From Methanoregulaceae archaeon UBA288 (lineage in GTDB: Archaea > Halobacteriota > Methanomicrobia > Methanomicrobiales > Methanospirillaceae), in the NCBI GenBank assembly GCA_002495225.1, contig DAEF01000012.1:1-7554 (forward strand): 7,554 nt of DNA, written 5' to 3'. The notes beneath the pieces were generated by a model, which was given only the letters and a program-made list of their open reading frames with translations, had not been told where the DNA came from and did no database searches. The position numbers and the translations under genes were made by a program. Of this stretch, positions 1-5,448 are shown one piece after another. Each line of letters begins with the position of its first letter. Position 1 is the first letter of the stretch.

Positions 1-568
1 CGAGGCGGCCCGCGCCGCGATCCTCGGGGCCGTGGACGAGGGCTGCCGGGAGCTCGGCCTTCCGGGGGCGAGCGTGACCCTTGCCGTGCCCGGCGGCGCG
101 GCGATCGCCCTGCGGACCCTCAACGCGCGGGTGGGGATCGAGGGCGGGATCTCGCTGCTCGGGACCACCGGGCTGGTCGAGCCCTGGGACGACCACCTGG
201 GCGACGCCGTGCTCGCGCGGGTCGCTGCCGCCGACCCCGTCGTGCTGACGACCGGCCGGATCGGCCTCGGTCACGCCCGGCGCCGGTATCCCGGCACAGA
301 GGTCGTGCTGGTCGGCGGCCGGATCGGCGAGGCGATCTCCGCGGCCCCGGGAGGGGTGACGCTCTTCGGCCTCCCGGCCCTGGTCCTGAAGCACCTCCTG
401 CCCGACGTCCTCGCGGGGACCGGCTGCGCGACGGTCGAGGAGCTCGCCGCGACCCCCGCGTTCGCCACGGCAACCGTGCGGGCCTTCGAGGCGGCATCCG
501 CCCGGTACCCGGGCCTCCGCGTCGTGCTGATCGACCGTGCGGGCGCCGTCATCGCGGAGGGGCCATGA
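1..568 (+). CDS. cbiD: Cobalt-precorrin-5B C1-methyltransferase CbiD, 3' part
   Basis: CbiD acts in the anaerobic (early cobalt insertion) cobalamin pathway, methylating C1 of the contracted corrin ring with S-adenosylmethionine in the cytoplasm. The gene is cut by the left edge; 188 codons are visible in the frame starting at base 2, and the start codon lies outside. The hallmark family segment GIEGGISLLGTTGLVEPW is at visible residues 45-62. It is followed by the usual C-terminal part, with VVLTTGRIGLGHARRR and the VVLVGGRIGEAISAAPGG stretch that matches the CbiD helix region. GTG at base 32 is not the true start, because the frame is open and coding-like upstream of it and the family needs about 300-370 residues. 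The stop TGA (566-568) overlaps the cbiE start as ATGA, so the two genes are translationally coupled in one operon. The identification is firm. Confidence 0.95.
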   Translation, partial: EAARAAILGAVDEGCRELGLPGASVTLAVPGGAAIALRTLNARVGIEGGISLLGTTGLVEPWDDHLGDAVLARVAAADPVVLTTGRIGLGHARRRYPGTEVVLVGGRIGEAISAAPGGVTLFGLPALVLKHLLPDVLAGTGCATVEELAATPAFATATVRAFEAASARYPGLRVVLIDRAGAVIAEGP

Positions 569-1146
569 GGATCGTCGGGGTCGGCTGCGGCCCGGCTCTT
601 CTCACCCCCCGCGCCGCCGCGATCGTCCGCGACGCTGACGAGGTATGGGGCTCGGCACGGGCCATCGAGCTCGCCGCCGACGCGCTCCGCCCTGGCTGCC
701 CAATCCACGAGATCGAGGACTACCGCGGACTCCGCGACCTACCCCCCGGGGCCGTCGTGCTCTCGACCGGGGACCCGATGCTCTCGGGCCTCGGGTACCT
801 GCCGGGGGAGGTGGAGCCCGGGATCTCGTCGCTCCAGGTTGCGCTGGCCCGGCTCCGGATACCCTGGACCCGCGTCTCGGTCCTGACTGCCCACGGCAGG
901 GACCACGACGAGGCCGTGGGCGGCGCTGTTGACGAGGTGGGACGGGGCCGGGTCGCGTTTCTGATCGCGGACCCGGCTTTTCCCGTTGGACTTCTCGCGG
1001 CAGCCCTCGCCCCGCTCGGCGACGGCATCCGGATCGCGGTCTGCGAGCGCCTCGGATATCCCGACGAGCGGATCGCGGTCGGCACCCCCGGAACGCCCCC
1101 GGAGCCCCTATCGCCCCTCTTCGTGGTCCTCGCGGGCCGGTTCTAG
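565..1146 (+). CDS. cbiE: Cobalt-precorrin-7 (C5)-methyltransferase CbiE
   Basis: A SAM-dependent tetrapyrrole methylase that methylates C5 of the corrin ring in the anaerobic cobalamin pathway, two steps or so after CbiD. Family motifs are clear in this 193-residue protein: N-terminal GVGCGPALLTPRA at residues 5-17, the second glycine/aspartate loop STGDPMLSGLGYL at 67-79, the EPGISSLQVA segment at 84-93, and LTAHGRD at 107-113, a CbiE/CobL N-domain signature. At 193 residues it matches a stand-alone CbiE; the CbiT decarboxylase/C15-methylase domain found fused in CobL is absent and no cbiT is in the window. The ATG at 565 is preceded by GGAGGGG (556-562), and its ATGA overlap with cbiD argues for coupled translation. 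Its TAG stop lies inside a CTAG shared with the convergent kinase gene. Confidence 0.95.
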   Translation: MRIVGVGCGPALLTPRAAAIVRDADEVWGSARAIELAADALRPGCPIHEIEDYRGLRDLPPGAVVLSTGDPMLSGLGYLPGEVEPGISSLQVALARLRIPWTRVSVLTAHGRDHDEAVGGAVDEVGRGRVAFLIADPAFPVGLLAAALAPLGDGIRIAVCERLGYPDERIAVGTPGTPPEPLSPLFVVLAGRF

Positions 1147-2072
1147 CGCAGGCGTTCGACCCGGACCTGCGGCAGCAGGGCCTCGACGTCCTCCCGCTGC
1201 CCGAGCGCGGTCCCCGCATGCAGCGTGCTCGCCGTCCCCGCCGCAACCGCCCAGCGGACGGCCTCGTCGGGCCGCAGCCCCCTGGAGAGCCCGTGCACGA
1301 ACCCGGCGACGGCCGAATCGCCGGCCCCGATCGTGTTCACCACCTCGACGTCGGGCGGGATGGCGTGCCAGGCCCCGTCTCTTCCCGAGAGCACGATGCC
1401 GTCCGGGCCCATCGAGGCCAGGACGATCTCGACGCCGGCATCGAGCGGCTCCCCGGTCGCCTCGAGCACCTGGTCCACTCCCTCGAGATCGCGCCCGACC
1501 AGTTCGCCGAGCTCGTGGACGTTCGGCTTGATCGCGTACGGGCGGCCCCGGATCCCCCCGCGGAGGGCCTCGCCATCCGCGTCGAGCACGACCCGCGCGC
1601 CGTGATCGCGTCCGATCTCGACACAGGCCCGGTAGATCGCTGGCTTGACGTTCGGGGGGAGGGAGCCCCCTATCGAGAACGCGGTCATCCCCGAAAGACC
1701 GCGAAGCTTCCGGAGGAGGTTCATGATCGCTCGAGGCTCTATCTCGGGGCCTTTCGAGTTCAGCGTCATCTGGCAGTCCGCGTCGTGCTGTCGAATGATG
1801 ATGTTCGACCGCGTATCGCCCGAGATCCGGATAAAGTCGCAGGCGACGCCTTCGCCGACGAGCAGGGCCTCGAGCTCGTCGCCGCGGAACCCACCGACGA
1901 ACCCGAGCGCAGTGTTCGGCGTGCCCAGTGCGGTCAGCACCTTCGAGACACCGATCCCTTTGCCCCCCGGGAAGAGGTGCTCCTGGATGATGCGGTTCGG
2001 GACGTCGCAGGCAAGCCCATCCACGTTGATGGTGCGGTCGAGGGCGGGGTTGAGCGTGAGCGTGTAGATCAT
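1143..2072 (-). CDS. PfkB-family sugar kinase, 1-phosphofructokinase (FruK)-like
   Basis: A 309-residue ribokinase/PfkB-fold kinase, cytoplasmic, that phosphorylates a sugar or sugar phosphate using ATP. The N-terminus MIYTLTLNPALDRT is the typical opening of the 1-phosphofructokinase/tagatose-6-phosphate kinase branch. Signature 1 is PGGKGIGVSKVL (35-46), the IKPNVHELGELVGR segment lies in the C-terminal half, and signature 2 NTIGAGDSAVAGF carries the GAGD anion hole with catalytic Asp252. This start was chosen because homology begins exactly here. The frame stays open upstream to 2276, but the added residues look non-coding. No Shine-Dalgarno is visible before it; the bases ahead read CTCCACCAGTCGATATC. 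The protein resembles bacterial FruK, but no fructose PTS gene is nearby, so the substrate is uncertain: fructose-1-phosphate, another hexose phosphate or a nucleoside are possible. It is transcribed toward cbiE and divergently from the NHL gene. Confidence 0.9.
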   Translation of the reverse strand: MIYTLTLNPALDRTINVDGLACDVPNRIIQEHLFPGGKGIGVSKVLTALGTPNTALGFVGGFRGDELEALLVGEGVACDFIRISGDTRSNIIIRQHDADCQMTLNSKGPEIEPRAIMNLLRKLRGLSGMTAFSIGGSLPPNVKPAIYRACVEIGRDHGARVVLDADGEALRGGIRGRPYAIKPNVHELGELVGRDLEGVDQVLEATGEPLDAGVEIVLASMGPDGIVLSGRDGAWHAIPPDVEVVNTIGAGDSAVAGFVHGLSRGLRPDEAVRWAVAAGTASTLHAGTALGQREDVEALLPQVRVERLR

Positions 2073-2159
2073 GATATCGACTGGTGGAGCATCGGCGACG
2101 GGGGTATTCAGGGTTTCGGCGAAGACACAAAACTCCGATACCCGGTCGGCTTTGGTAAT

Positions 2160-2187
2160 CGGGTGTATCCTGCTGCCGTGACACCCG
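2160..2187. repeat. Inverted repeat in the kinase leader region
   Basis: Perfect 7-base arms CGGGTGT (2160-2166) and ACACCCG (2181-2187) flank a 14-base loop. The repeat sits about 90-115 bases upstream of the PfkB-family kinase start, so if transcription begins near the TATA-like element at 2243-2250 it would lie in the kinase leader RNA as a stem-loop. It could equally be a protein-binding site. The function is inferred only from its position. Confidence 0.4.
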
Positions 2188-2202
2188 GGTACTGCTGCTG
2201 AC

Positions 2203-2259
2203 GTCCCCGTGGATACTCTTTGCCCAGATCCTGTGATCCCTTGATATATCCCCGGGGAC
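2203..2259. repeat. Paired inverted elements GTCCCCGKGGATA around the divergent promoter
   Basis: Two 13-base arms, GTCCCCGTGGATA at 2203-2215 and TATCCCCGGGGAC at 2247-2259, are inverted copies with one mismatch. Each arm is itself nearly palindromic (TCCCCGTGGA; TCCCCGGGGA exactly), and their centres are 45 bases apart. The right arm overlaps the TATA-like GATATATC. This arrangement is what a dimeric regulator binding two operators in a divergent promoter would use, but no regulator gene is in the window and the role is inference. Confidence 0.45.
2243..2250 (+). promoter_or_regulatory. Candidate archaeal TATA box, NHL gene (possibly shared)
   Basis: GATATATC is the best AT-rich TATA-like octamer in a GC-rich divergent spacer. 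A start site about 25 bases downstream would fall near 2270-2275, giving the NHL gene a leader of about 45-50 bases. Because the octamer is a perfect palindrome it could in principle also serve the kinase on the other strand, with a much longer leader of about 140 bases. There is no experimental support, and the match to the TTTAWATA consensus is only partial. Confidence 0.4.
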
Positions 2260-2268
2260 ACCAAAGAG

Positions 2269-2286
2269 AAAGACATATGTGTCTTT
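2269..2286. repeat. Inverted repeat AAAGACA-TATG-TGTCTTT
   Basis: Perfect 7-base arms AAAGACA (2269-2275) and TGTCTTT (2280-2286) surround TATG, and the centre ACATATGT is itself an 8-base palindrome. It lies where the NHL-gene transcript would be expected to start, about 25-40 bases after the TATA-like element. It is therefore either an operator at the start site or a hairpin at the very 5' end of the mRNA. Position suggests regulation; there is no direct evidence. Confidence 0.45.
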
Positions 2287-2292
2287 CCATCG

Positions 2293-2306
2293 ACCGGAAA
2301 ACCGGT
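2293..2306 (+). promoter_or_regulatory. Small leader hairpin just before the NHL-gene ribosome site
   Basis: ACCGG (2293-2297), loop AAAA, CCGGT (2302-2306) forms a compact 5-bp stem that ends one base before the GAGGTGA ribosome site. Such a stem could help keep the ribosome site open or control access to it. It is short and may be incidental. Confidence 0.35.
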
Positions 2307-2307
2307 A

Positions 2308-2314
2308 GAGGTGA
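2308..2314 (+). promoter_or_regulatory. Ribosome binding site of the NHL-repeat gene
   Basis: GAGGTGA, six bases before ATG 2321, is a full-strength archaeal Shine-Dalgarno. An in-frame TGA (2312-2314) inside it and an in-frame TAG (2306-2308) close the frame upstream. The short N-terminus of the NHL protein is therefore genuine as sequenced and not a mis-called start. Confidence 0.8.
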
Positions 2315-2320
2315 ATTAGG

Positions 2321-3064
2321 ATGACGACAGAGGAGCAGGCAGAGGGAACCGTTGGCATTGCCGTCGATGGTGCCAACAATGTGTTTGTCATGGACCCGGC
2401 CACCTGCCGGGTCAAGAAATACTCGCCGTCGGGTGAGTTCATCGGAGAGTGGAGCTGTGCGGGCCAGGGCGATCTGAACGAGCAGAAGTCCGTCGGCGTG
2501 ACCGTCGACGGCGCGGGGAACGTCTACCTGCTGGACGCGGAGACGTACCAGATGCGGAAGTTTACCTCGTCGGGTCAGTTCGTCGGGGCGTGGGGCTTCG
2601 GTAGCGGCGAGGAAGCGGGGAAGGCAACCGCTCCCGCTTCCCAGGCTGCAGTGCCGAAGGCAACCTCATCGCCCGCCGCGCAGACTGCTGCAGCGATGAA
2701 AGCGGCCGCCGATCAGAAGGCAGGTGCCGCCGCTCCCGGTGAAGCAGCCGCGAAGGGCGTCGACGCGGCGAAGTCCGCCGCAGCGGGAGTGGCCGCGACA
2801 GGAGCAGCTGCCGCAGGCAAGGCGACGGAGACCGTCAAGTCGGCAGCGGCCGGTGCCGCCGCCGCTCCCGGAGCGGCAGCCGCGAAGGGCGTCGACGCGG
2901 CGAAGTCCGCCGCAGCGACAGGAGCAGCTGCCGCAGGCAAGGCGACGGAGACCGTCAAGTCCGCCGTGGGCGGGGCTCCGGCGCCGGGTGACGGGTTGAA
3001 GACTCCCGTTCCACCCGAGCCGGCCACACCGGCCAAGCGCCCGTGGTGGCAGTTCTGGAAGTAG
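2321..3064 (+). CDS. Two-blade NHL-repeat protein with Ala/Lys-rich tail and Trp-rich C-terminus
   Basis: The function is unknown. Of 247 residues, 12-44 and 58-91 are two NHL-like beta-propeller blades, each with a VDG-NVYxxD core, an R-K-F/Y turn and a SGxFxGxW end. Residues about 97-220 are low-complexity Ala/Gly/Lys/Pro with a duplicated unit (AAAKGVDAAKSAAA, then GKATETVKSA), likely helical. The chain ends in a Pro/Lys stretch and KRPWWQFWK. NHL propellers normally have about six blades, so two must pair with other copies, act as a minimal recognition unit, or be a relic. There is no signal peptide or clear membrane helix, so it is predicted cytoplasmic, though the Trp-rich end could touch a membrane. 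The start is fixed by a strong ribosome site and upstream in-frame stops. It stands alone, divergent from the kinase and convergent with hppA. The tail resembles LEA-like or histone-H1-like helices in composition only. Confidence 0.85.
   Translation: MTTEEQAEGTVGIAVDGANNVFVMDPATCRVKKYSPSGEFIGEWSCAGQGDLNEQKSVGVTVDGAGNVYLLDAETYQMRKFTSSGQFVGAWGFGSGEEAGKATAPASQAAVPKATSSPAAQTAAAMKAAADQKAGAAAPGEAAAKGVDAAKSAAAGVAATGAAAAGKATETVKSAAAGAAAAPGAAAAKGVDAAKSAAATGAAAAGKATETVKSAVGGAPAPGDGLKTPVPPEPATPAKRPWWQFWK
2744..2961 (+). repeat. In-frame near-identical tandem duplication inside the NHL gene
   Basis: Bases 2744-2785 recur exactly at 2876-2917 (42 bases, offset 132), and 2795-2841 recur exactly at 2915-2961 (47 bases, offset 120). 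The copies differ only by a 12-base (four-codon) length change between the blocks and diverge outside them. Identity at the nucleotide level, synonymous positions included, points to a recent duplication or gene conversion rather than old protein-level repetition. It adds about 40-44 residues of the Ala/Lys-rich tail. Confidence 0.9.
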
Positions 3065-3127
3065 ATCTGCCGGTGTGCCGCCGTCGATGTCCCCAGGGTT
3101 GGGGAGTGTGGACGGTGAGAATGCCAT

Positions 3128-3160
3128 GAGAGGGGCGCTACCTCTCTCCACTTTCTTTTC
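3128..3160 (+). terminator. Candidate terminator of the NHL-repeat gene
   Basis: The stem GAGAGG (3128-3133) / CCTCTC (3141-3146), with a seven-base loop, is followed by the T-rich run CTTTCTTTTC (3151-3160), 64 bases after the NHL stop codon. A hairpin plus pyrimidine/T run on the + strand suits termination here, and archaeal termination relies chiefly on the T tract. Confidence 0.55.
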
Positions 3161-3225
3161 TGCGTTCGTCTCCTGATAGGGCCGCTGTAACGACCGTCTG
3201 GTTCCGACAGTTCCCGGCCCGGGCC

Positions 3226-3277
3226 AAAAAGAGTCATGAAACCAGGCGAGTCGCCTGGATTCGTAACACCGAAAAAA
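3226..3277 (-). terminator. Candidate terminator of hppA
   Basis: Read on the - strand after the hppA stop, there is a T6 run (complement of 3272-3277). Then comes the near-perfect palindrome CCAGGCGA/TCGCCTGG (arms 3242-3249 and 3251-3258, one-base centre), then a T5 run (complement of 3226-3230). A GGCCCGGGCC palindrome (3216-3225) follows. Two U tracts around a hairpin are what an archaeal terminator would show. The structure also faces the convergent NHL gene and may serve as a barrier in both directions. Confidence 0.6.
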
Positions 3278-3281
3278 GGTA

Positions 3282-5339
3282 TTAGATGTAGAGCGGCGCG
3301 AGCACGAGGGCCGTGGTCGCCAGCAGCTTGACCAGCACGTGGAGCGAGGGGCCGGCCGTGTCCTTGAACGGGTCGCCGACCGTGTCGCCCACGACTGCCG
3401 CCTTGTGGGCGTCCGAGCCCTTACCGCCGTACTCGCCGGTCTCGATGAACTTCTTGACGTTGTCCCACGCGCCGCCGCTGTTGTTGAGCACGAGGGCCAT
3501 CATCAGGCCGACGATCGTCGCGACCATCAAAAACGAGGCCATCGCCTCGAACTTCAGGAGGTAGCCGACGACCACGGGGAAGAGGACGACCAGGAGGCCC
3601 GGCAAGACCATATTCTTCAGGGCGCCCTTGGTCGTGATGTCGACGCATGCCCCGTAGTCGGGCTTCTTCGTCCCGGCCAGGATGCCCGGGTCCTTGAACT
3701 GGCGCCGGACCTCCTCGATGATGTACCCGGCCGTCTTGCCGACGGCCCGGATCGCGAGCGACGCGAAGACGAAGACGAGCATCGCGCCGAAGAGCCCGCC
3801 GACGAAGACCGGCAGGCTCGCCATGTTCACGACCTCGAACGGCGTGCCCCTGAGGAGCGAGACGTCGGTCATGTAGGCGTTGAAGAGCAGGAAGGCCGAG
3901 AGCGCGGCCGAACCGACCGCGTACCCCTTGGTCAGGGCCTTGGTCGTGTTGCCGGCCGAGTCGAGCGCGGCGATCCGGTCCATCACCACGTCGGGCTGGC
4001 CCGACATCTCGACGATCCCGCCCGCGTTGTCGACGATCGGGCCGAAGGTGTCCATCGCGAGGACGTACGCGACCGGCGCCAGCATGCCGATCGTCGCGAC
4101 GGCCGTGCCGTAGAGGCCGCCGTTCATGACCCCGGACTGCACGCCGCAGTAGTAGGACGCGAGGAGCGCGGCGCCGATCGCGATCGCGGAGATCCCGGTC
4201 GTCTCGAGGCCGACCGCGAAACCTGAGATGATGTTCGTGGCCGAGCCGGTCAGCGAGGACTTCGCCATCTCCTTCACGGGCCTGTACCGGCTGTCCGTGT
4301 AATAGAGGGTCAGGTAGAGGAAGACCACCGAGAGGACCAGGCCGATAACGGCTGCATAGAAGAACCAGATGTTCCCGAGCAGCACGTCGACGGCGAAGTA
4401 GAGGAGGACGGCCGAGATGATCGCGGTCACGTAGTATCCGCGGTTCAGTGCGTCCATCGGGTTCCCGGAGTTGCCCGACGATTCGGTCACCGTCAGGATC
4501 CCGACGATCGTCGCGATCAGGCCGAGGGCGCCCGCGACCAGCGGGAACAGGACGCCGTTGACGCCGAAGACGCCGAAGAGGGCGACCCCCAGGATCATCG
4601 CGCCGATGTTCTCGGCCACGGTCGACTCGAAGAGGTCCGCACCACGCCCGGCACAGTCGCCGACGTTGTCGCCGACGAGATCCGCGATCACGGCCGGGTT
4701 CCGGGGGTCGTCCTCGGGGATGCCCGCCTCGACCTTGCCCACGAGGTCGGCGCCGACGTCGGCGGCCTTCGTGTAGATCCCGCCGCCCAGCTGGGCGAAG
4801 AGCGCGATGAACGAGGCGCCGAAGGCGAAGCCGACGATCAGCAGGGGAGTCGTCTGGGGATCGCCGCCGAAGGCCGTGAAGATGATCGAGACGCCGAGGA
4901 GCGAGAGCGCGACGATCGTCAGGCCCGAGACGGCCCCGCCGCGAAGCGCGACCACGATCGCCTTGCCGAGGCTCGTCTGCGCAGCCGCGGCCGAACGGAG
5001 GTTCGCGTGGACGCTGGTCCACATCCCGATGATCCCGGCCACGCCGGACAGCGCCGCCCCGAACAGGAATGAGATCGCGGTCGGGATCGCGAGCTCGGCC
5101 CTGCCGGTCAGGTAGTAGACTCCGACGAGGAGCAGGGCCGTGACCACGCCGATGATGGCGATGGTCGTGTACTGCCGGCGCAGAAAGGCCAGCGTGCCCT
5201 CCTTGATCGCGGCGGCCACATCGCGCATTCCCGCCGTGCCCGTGTCGGCACGCATCACCTGCATCGCAAAGATTCCAGCCACCACGAGGGCGATCACGCC
5301 GATGGCACCTGTCAGCATCAAATGGGGTTGAATATACAT
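3282..5339 (-). CDS. hppA: K+-independent proton-translocating membrane pyrophosphatase HppA
   Basis: An integral membrane pump that hydrolyses PPi to two Pi and moves H+ out of the cytoplasm. The 685 residues, with about 16 membrane segments by family, are full length. The PPi/Mg site motifs are intact: D194-x7-K202-x-E204 (DVGADLVGKVE), then GIPEDDPRNP and GDNVGD (223-228), and near the C-terminus GDTVGDPFKDTAGPS (651-665). The ion-type segment reads GNTTKALTKGYAVGSA. Lys467 and Thr470 mark the K+-independent class, where K+-dependent enzymes have Ala and Gly/Ala. ATG 5339 is supported by AGAGGTGA (5343-5350) and by a typical hydrophobic first helix. The gene lies 109 bases after the UPF0104 gene on the same strand with its own ribosome site. 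A proton rather than Na+ specificity is a family inference. Confidence 0.98.
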   Translation of the reverse strand: MYIQPHLMLTGAIGVIALVVAGIFAMQVMRADTGTAGMRDVAAAIKEGTLAFLRRQYTTIAIIGVVTALLLVGVYYLTGRAELAIPTAISFLFGAALSGVAGIIGMWTSVHANLRSAAAAQTSLGKAIVVALRGGAVSGLTIVALSLLGVSIIFTAFGGDPQTTPLLIVGFAFGASFIALFAQLGGGIYTKAADVGADLVGKVEAGIPEDDPRNPAVIADLVGDNVGDCAGRGADLFESTVAENIGAMILGVALFGVFGVNGVLFPLVAGALGLIATIVGILTVTESSGNSGNPMDALNRGYYVTAIISAVLLYFAVDVLLGNIWFFYAAVIGLVLSVVFLYLTLYYTDSRYRPVKEMAKSSLTGSATNIISGFAVGLETTGISAIAIGAALLASYYCGVQSGVMNGGLYGTAVATIGMLAPVAYVLAMDTFGPIVDNAGGIVEMSGQPDVVMDRIAALDSAGNTTKALTKGYAVGSAALSAFLLFNAYMTDVSLLRGTPFEVVNMASLPVFVGGLFGAMLVFVFASLAIRAVGKTAGYIIEEVRRQFKDPGILAGTKKPDYGACVDITTKGALKNMVLPGLLVVLFPVVVGYLLKFEAMASFLMVATIVGLMMALVLNNSGGAWDNVKKFIETGEYGGKGSDAHKAAVVGDTVGDPFKDTAGPSLHVLVKLLATTALVLAPLYI

Positions 5340-5342
5340 GGG

Positions 5343-5350
5343 TCACCTCT
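5343..5350 (-). promoter_or_regulatory. Ribosome binding site of hppA
   Basis: On the - strand AGAGGTGA lies three bases before the ATG at 5339, a strong though closely spaced Shine-Dalgarno. It fixes the hppA start at this ATG. An overlapping alternative start a few bases upstream (GTG at 5346) in another frame lies inside the ribosome site and is not credible. Confidence 0.75.
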
Positions 5351-5404
5351 CGAGCACAGTTATGGATGTGATACCGTAGGATTGGTACTCATACTTGACG
5401 TGCG

Positions 5405-5440
5405 AGACTATAACTATCCATCGTCGGGATAATAAAGGCT
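5405..5440 (-). promoter_or_regulatory. Candidate promoter region of hppA
   Basis: The 109-base gap between the UPF0104 gene and hppA is clearly AT-richer than its surroundings. On the - strand it holds CCTTTATTATCC (about 5428-5439) and, further on, AGTTATAGTC (5409-5418), both TATA-like. A start 25 bases after the first would leave an hppA leader of about 65-70 bases. No strong T tract ends the upstream gene, so read-through from it is also possible. The match to consensus is loose. Confidence 0.35.
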
Positions 5441-5448
5441 AACGCTTT

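Noticed and set aside
602..1246. - strand frame opposite cbiE (214 codons)
   Set aside because: Arg/Gly/Pro-rich antisense shadow of cbiE, with no motif.
1218..2201. Long + strand open frame (327 codons) opposite the PfkB-family kinase
   Set aside because: It lies entirely antisense to a well-supported gene; its composition is arginine/aspartate/proline-rich with no domain pattern, as expected from codon bias in GC-rich DNA.
2073..2276. Upstream extension of the PfkB-family kinase to an ATG at 2276
   Set aside because: The extra 68 residues have no family similarity that I can see, lie in AT-richer DNA full of inverted repeats, and have no ribosome site; homology begins at MIYTLTLNPA (2072).
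2744..2961. Possible CRISPR or mobile-element repeat
   Set aside because: Only two copies, in frame inside a coding region, with no spacers, terminal inverted repeats or transposase; it is a protein-tail duplication.
3339..4226. + strand frame of 295 codons opposite hppA
   Set aside because: Antisense shadow: Asp/Arg/His-rich, no ribosome site, no recognisable domain.
3421..5346. 641-codon - strand frame overlapping hppA in a shifted frame
   Set aside because: The product is dominated by Arg, Gly, Asp and Pro with no membrane segments or motifs; it is a shadow of the strongly biased hppA codons, and its GTG lies inside the hppA ribosome site.
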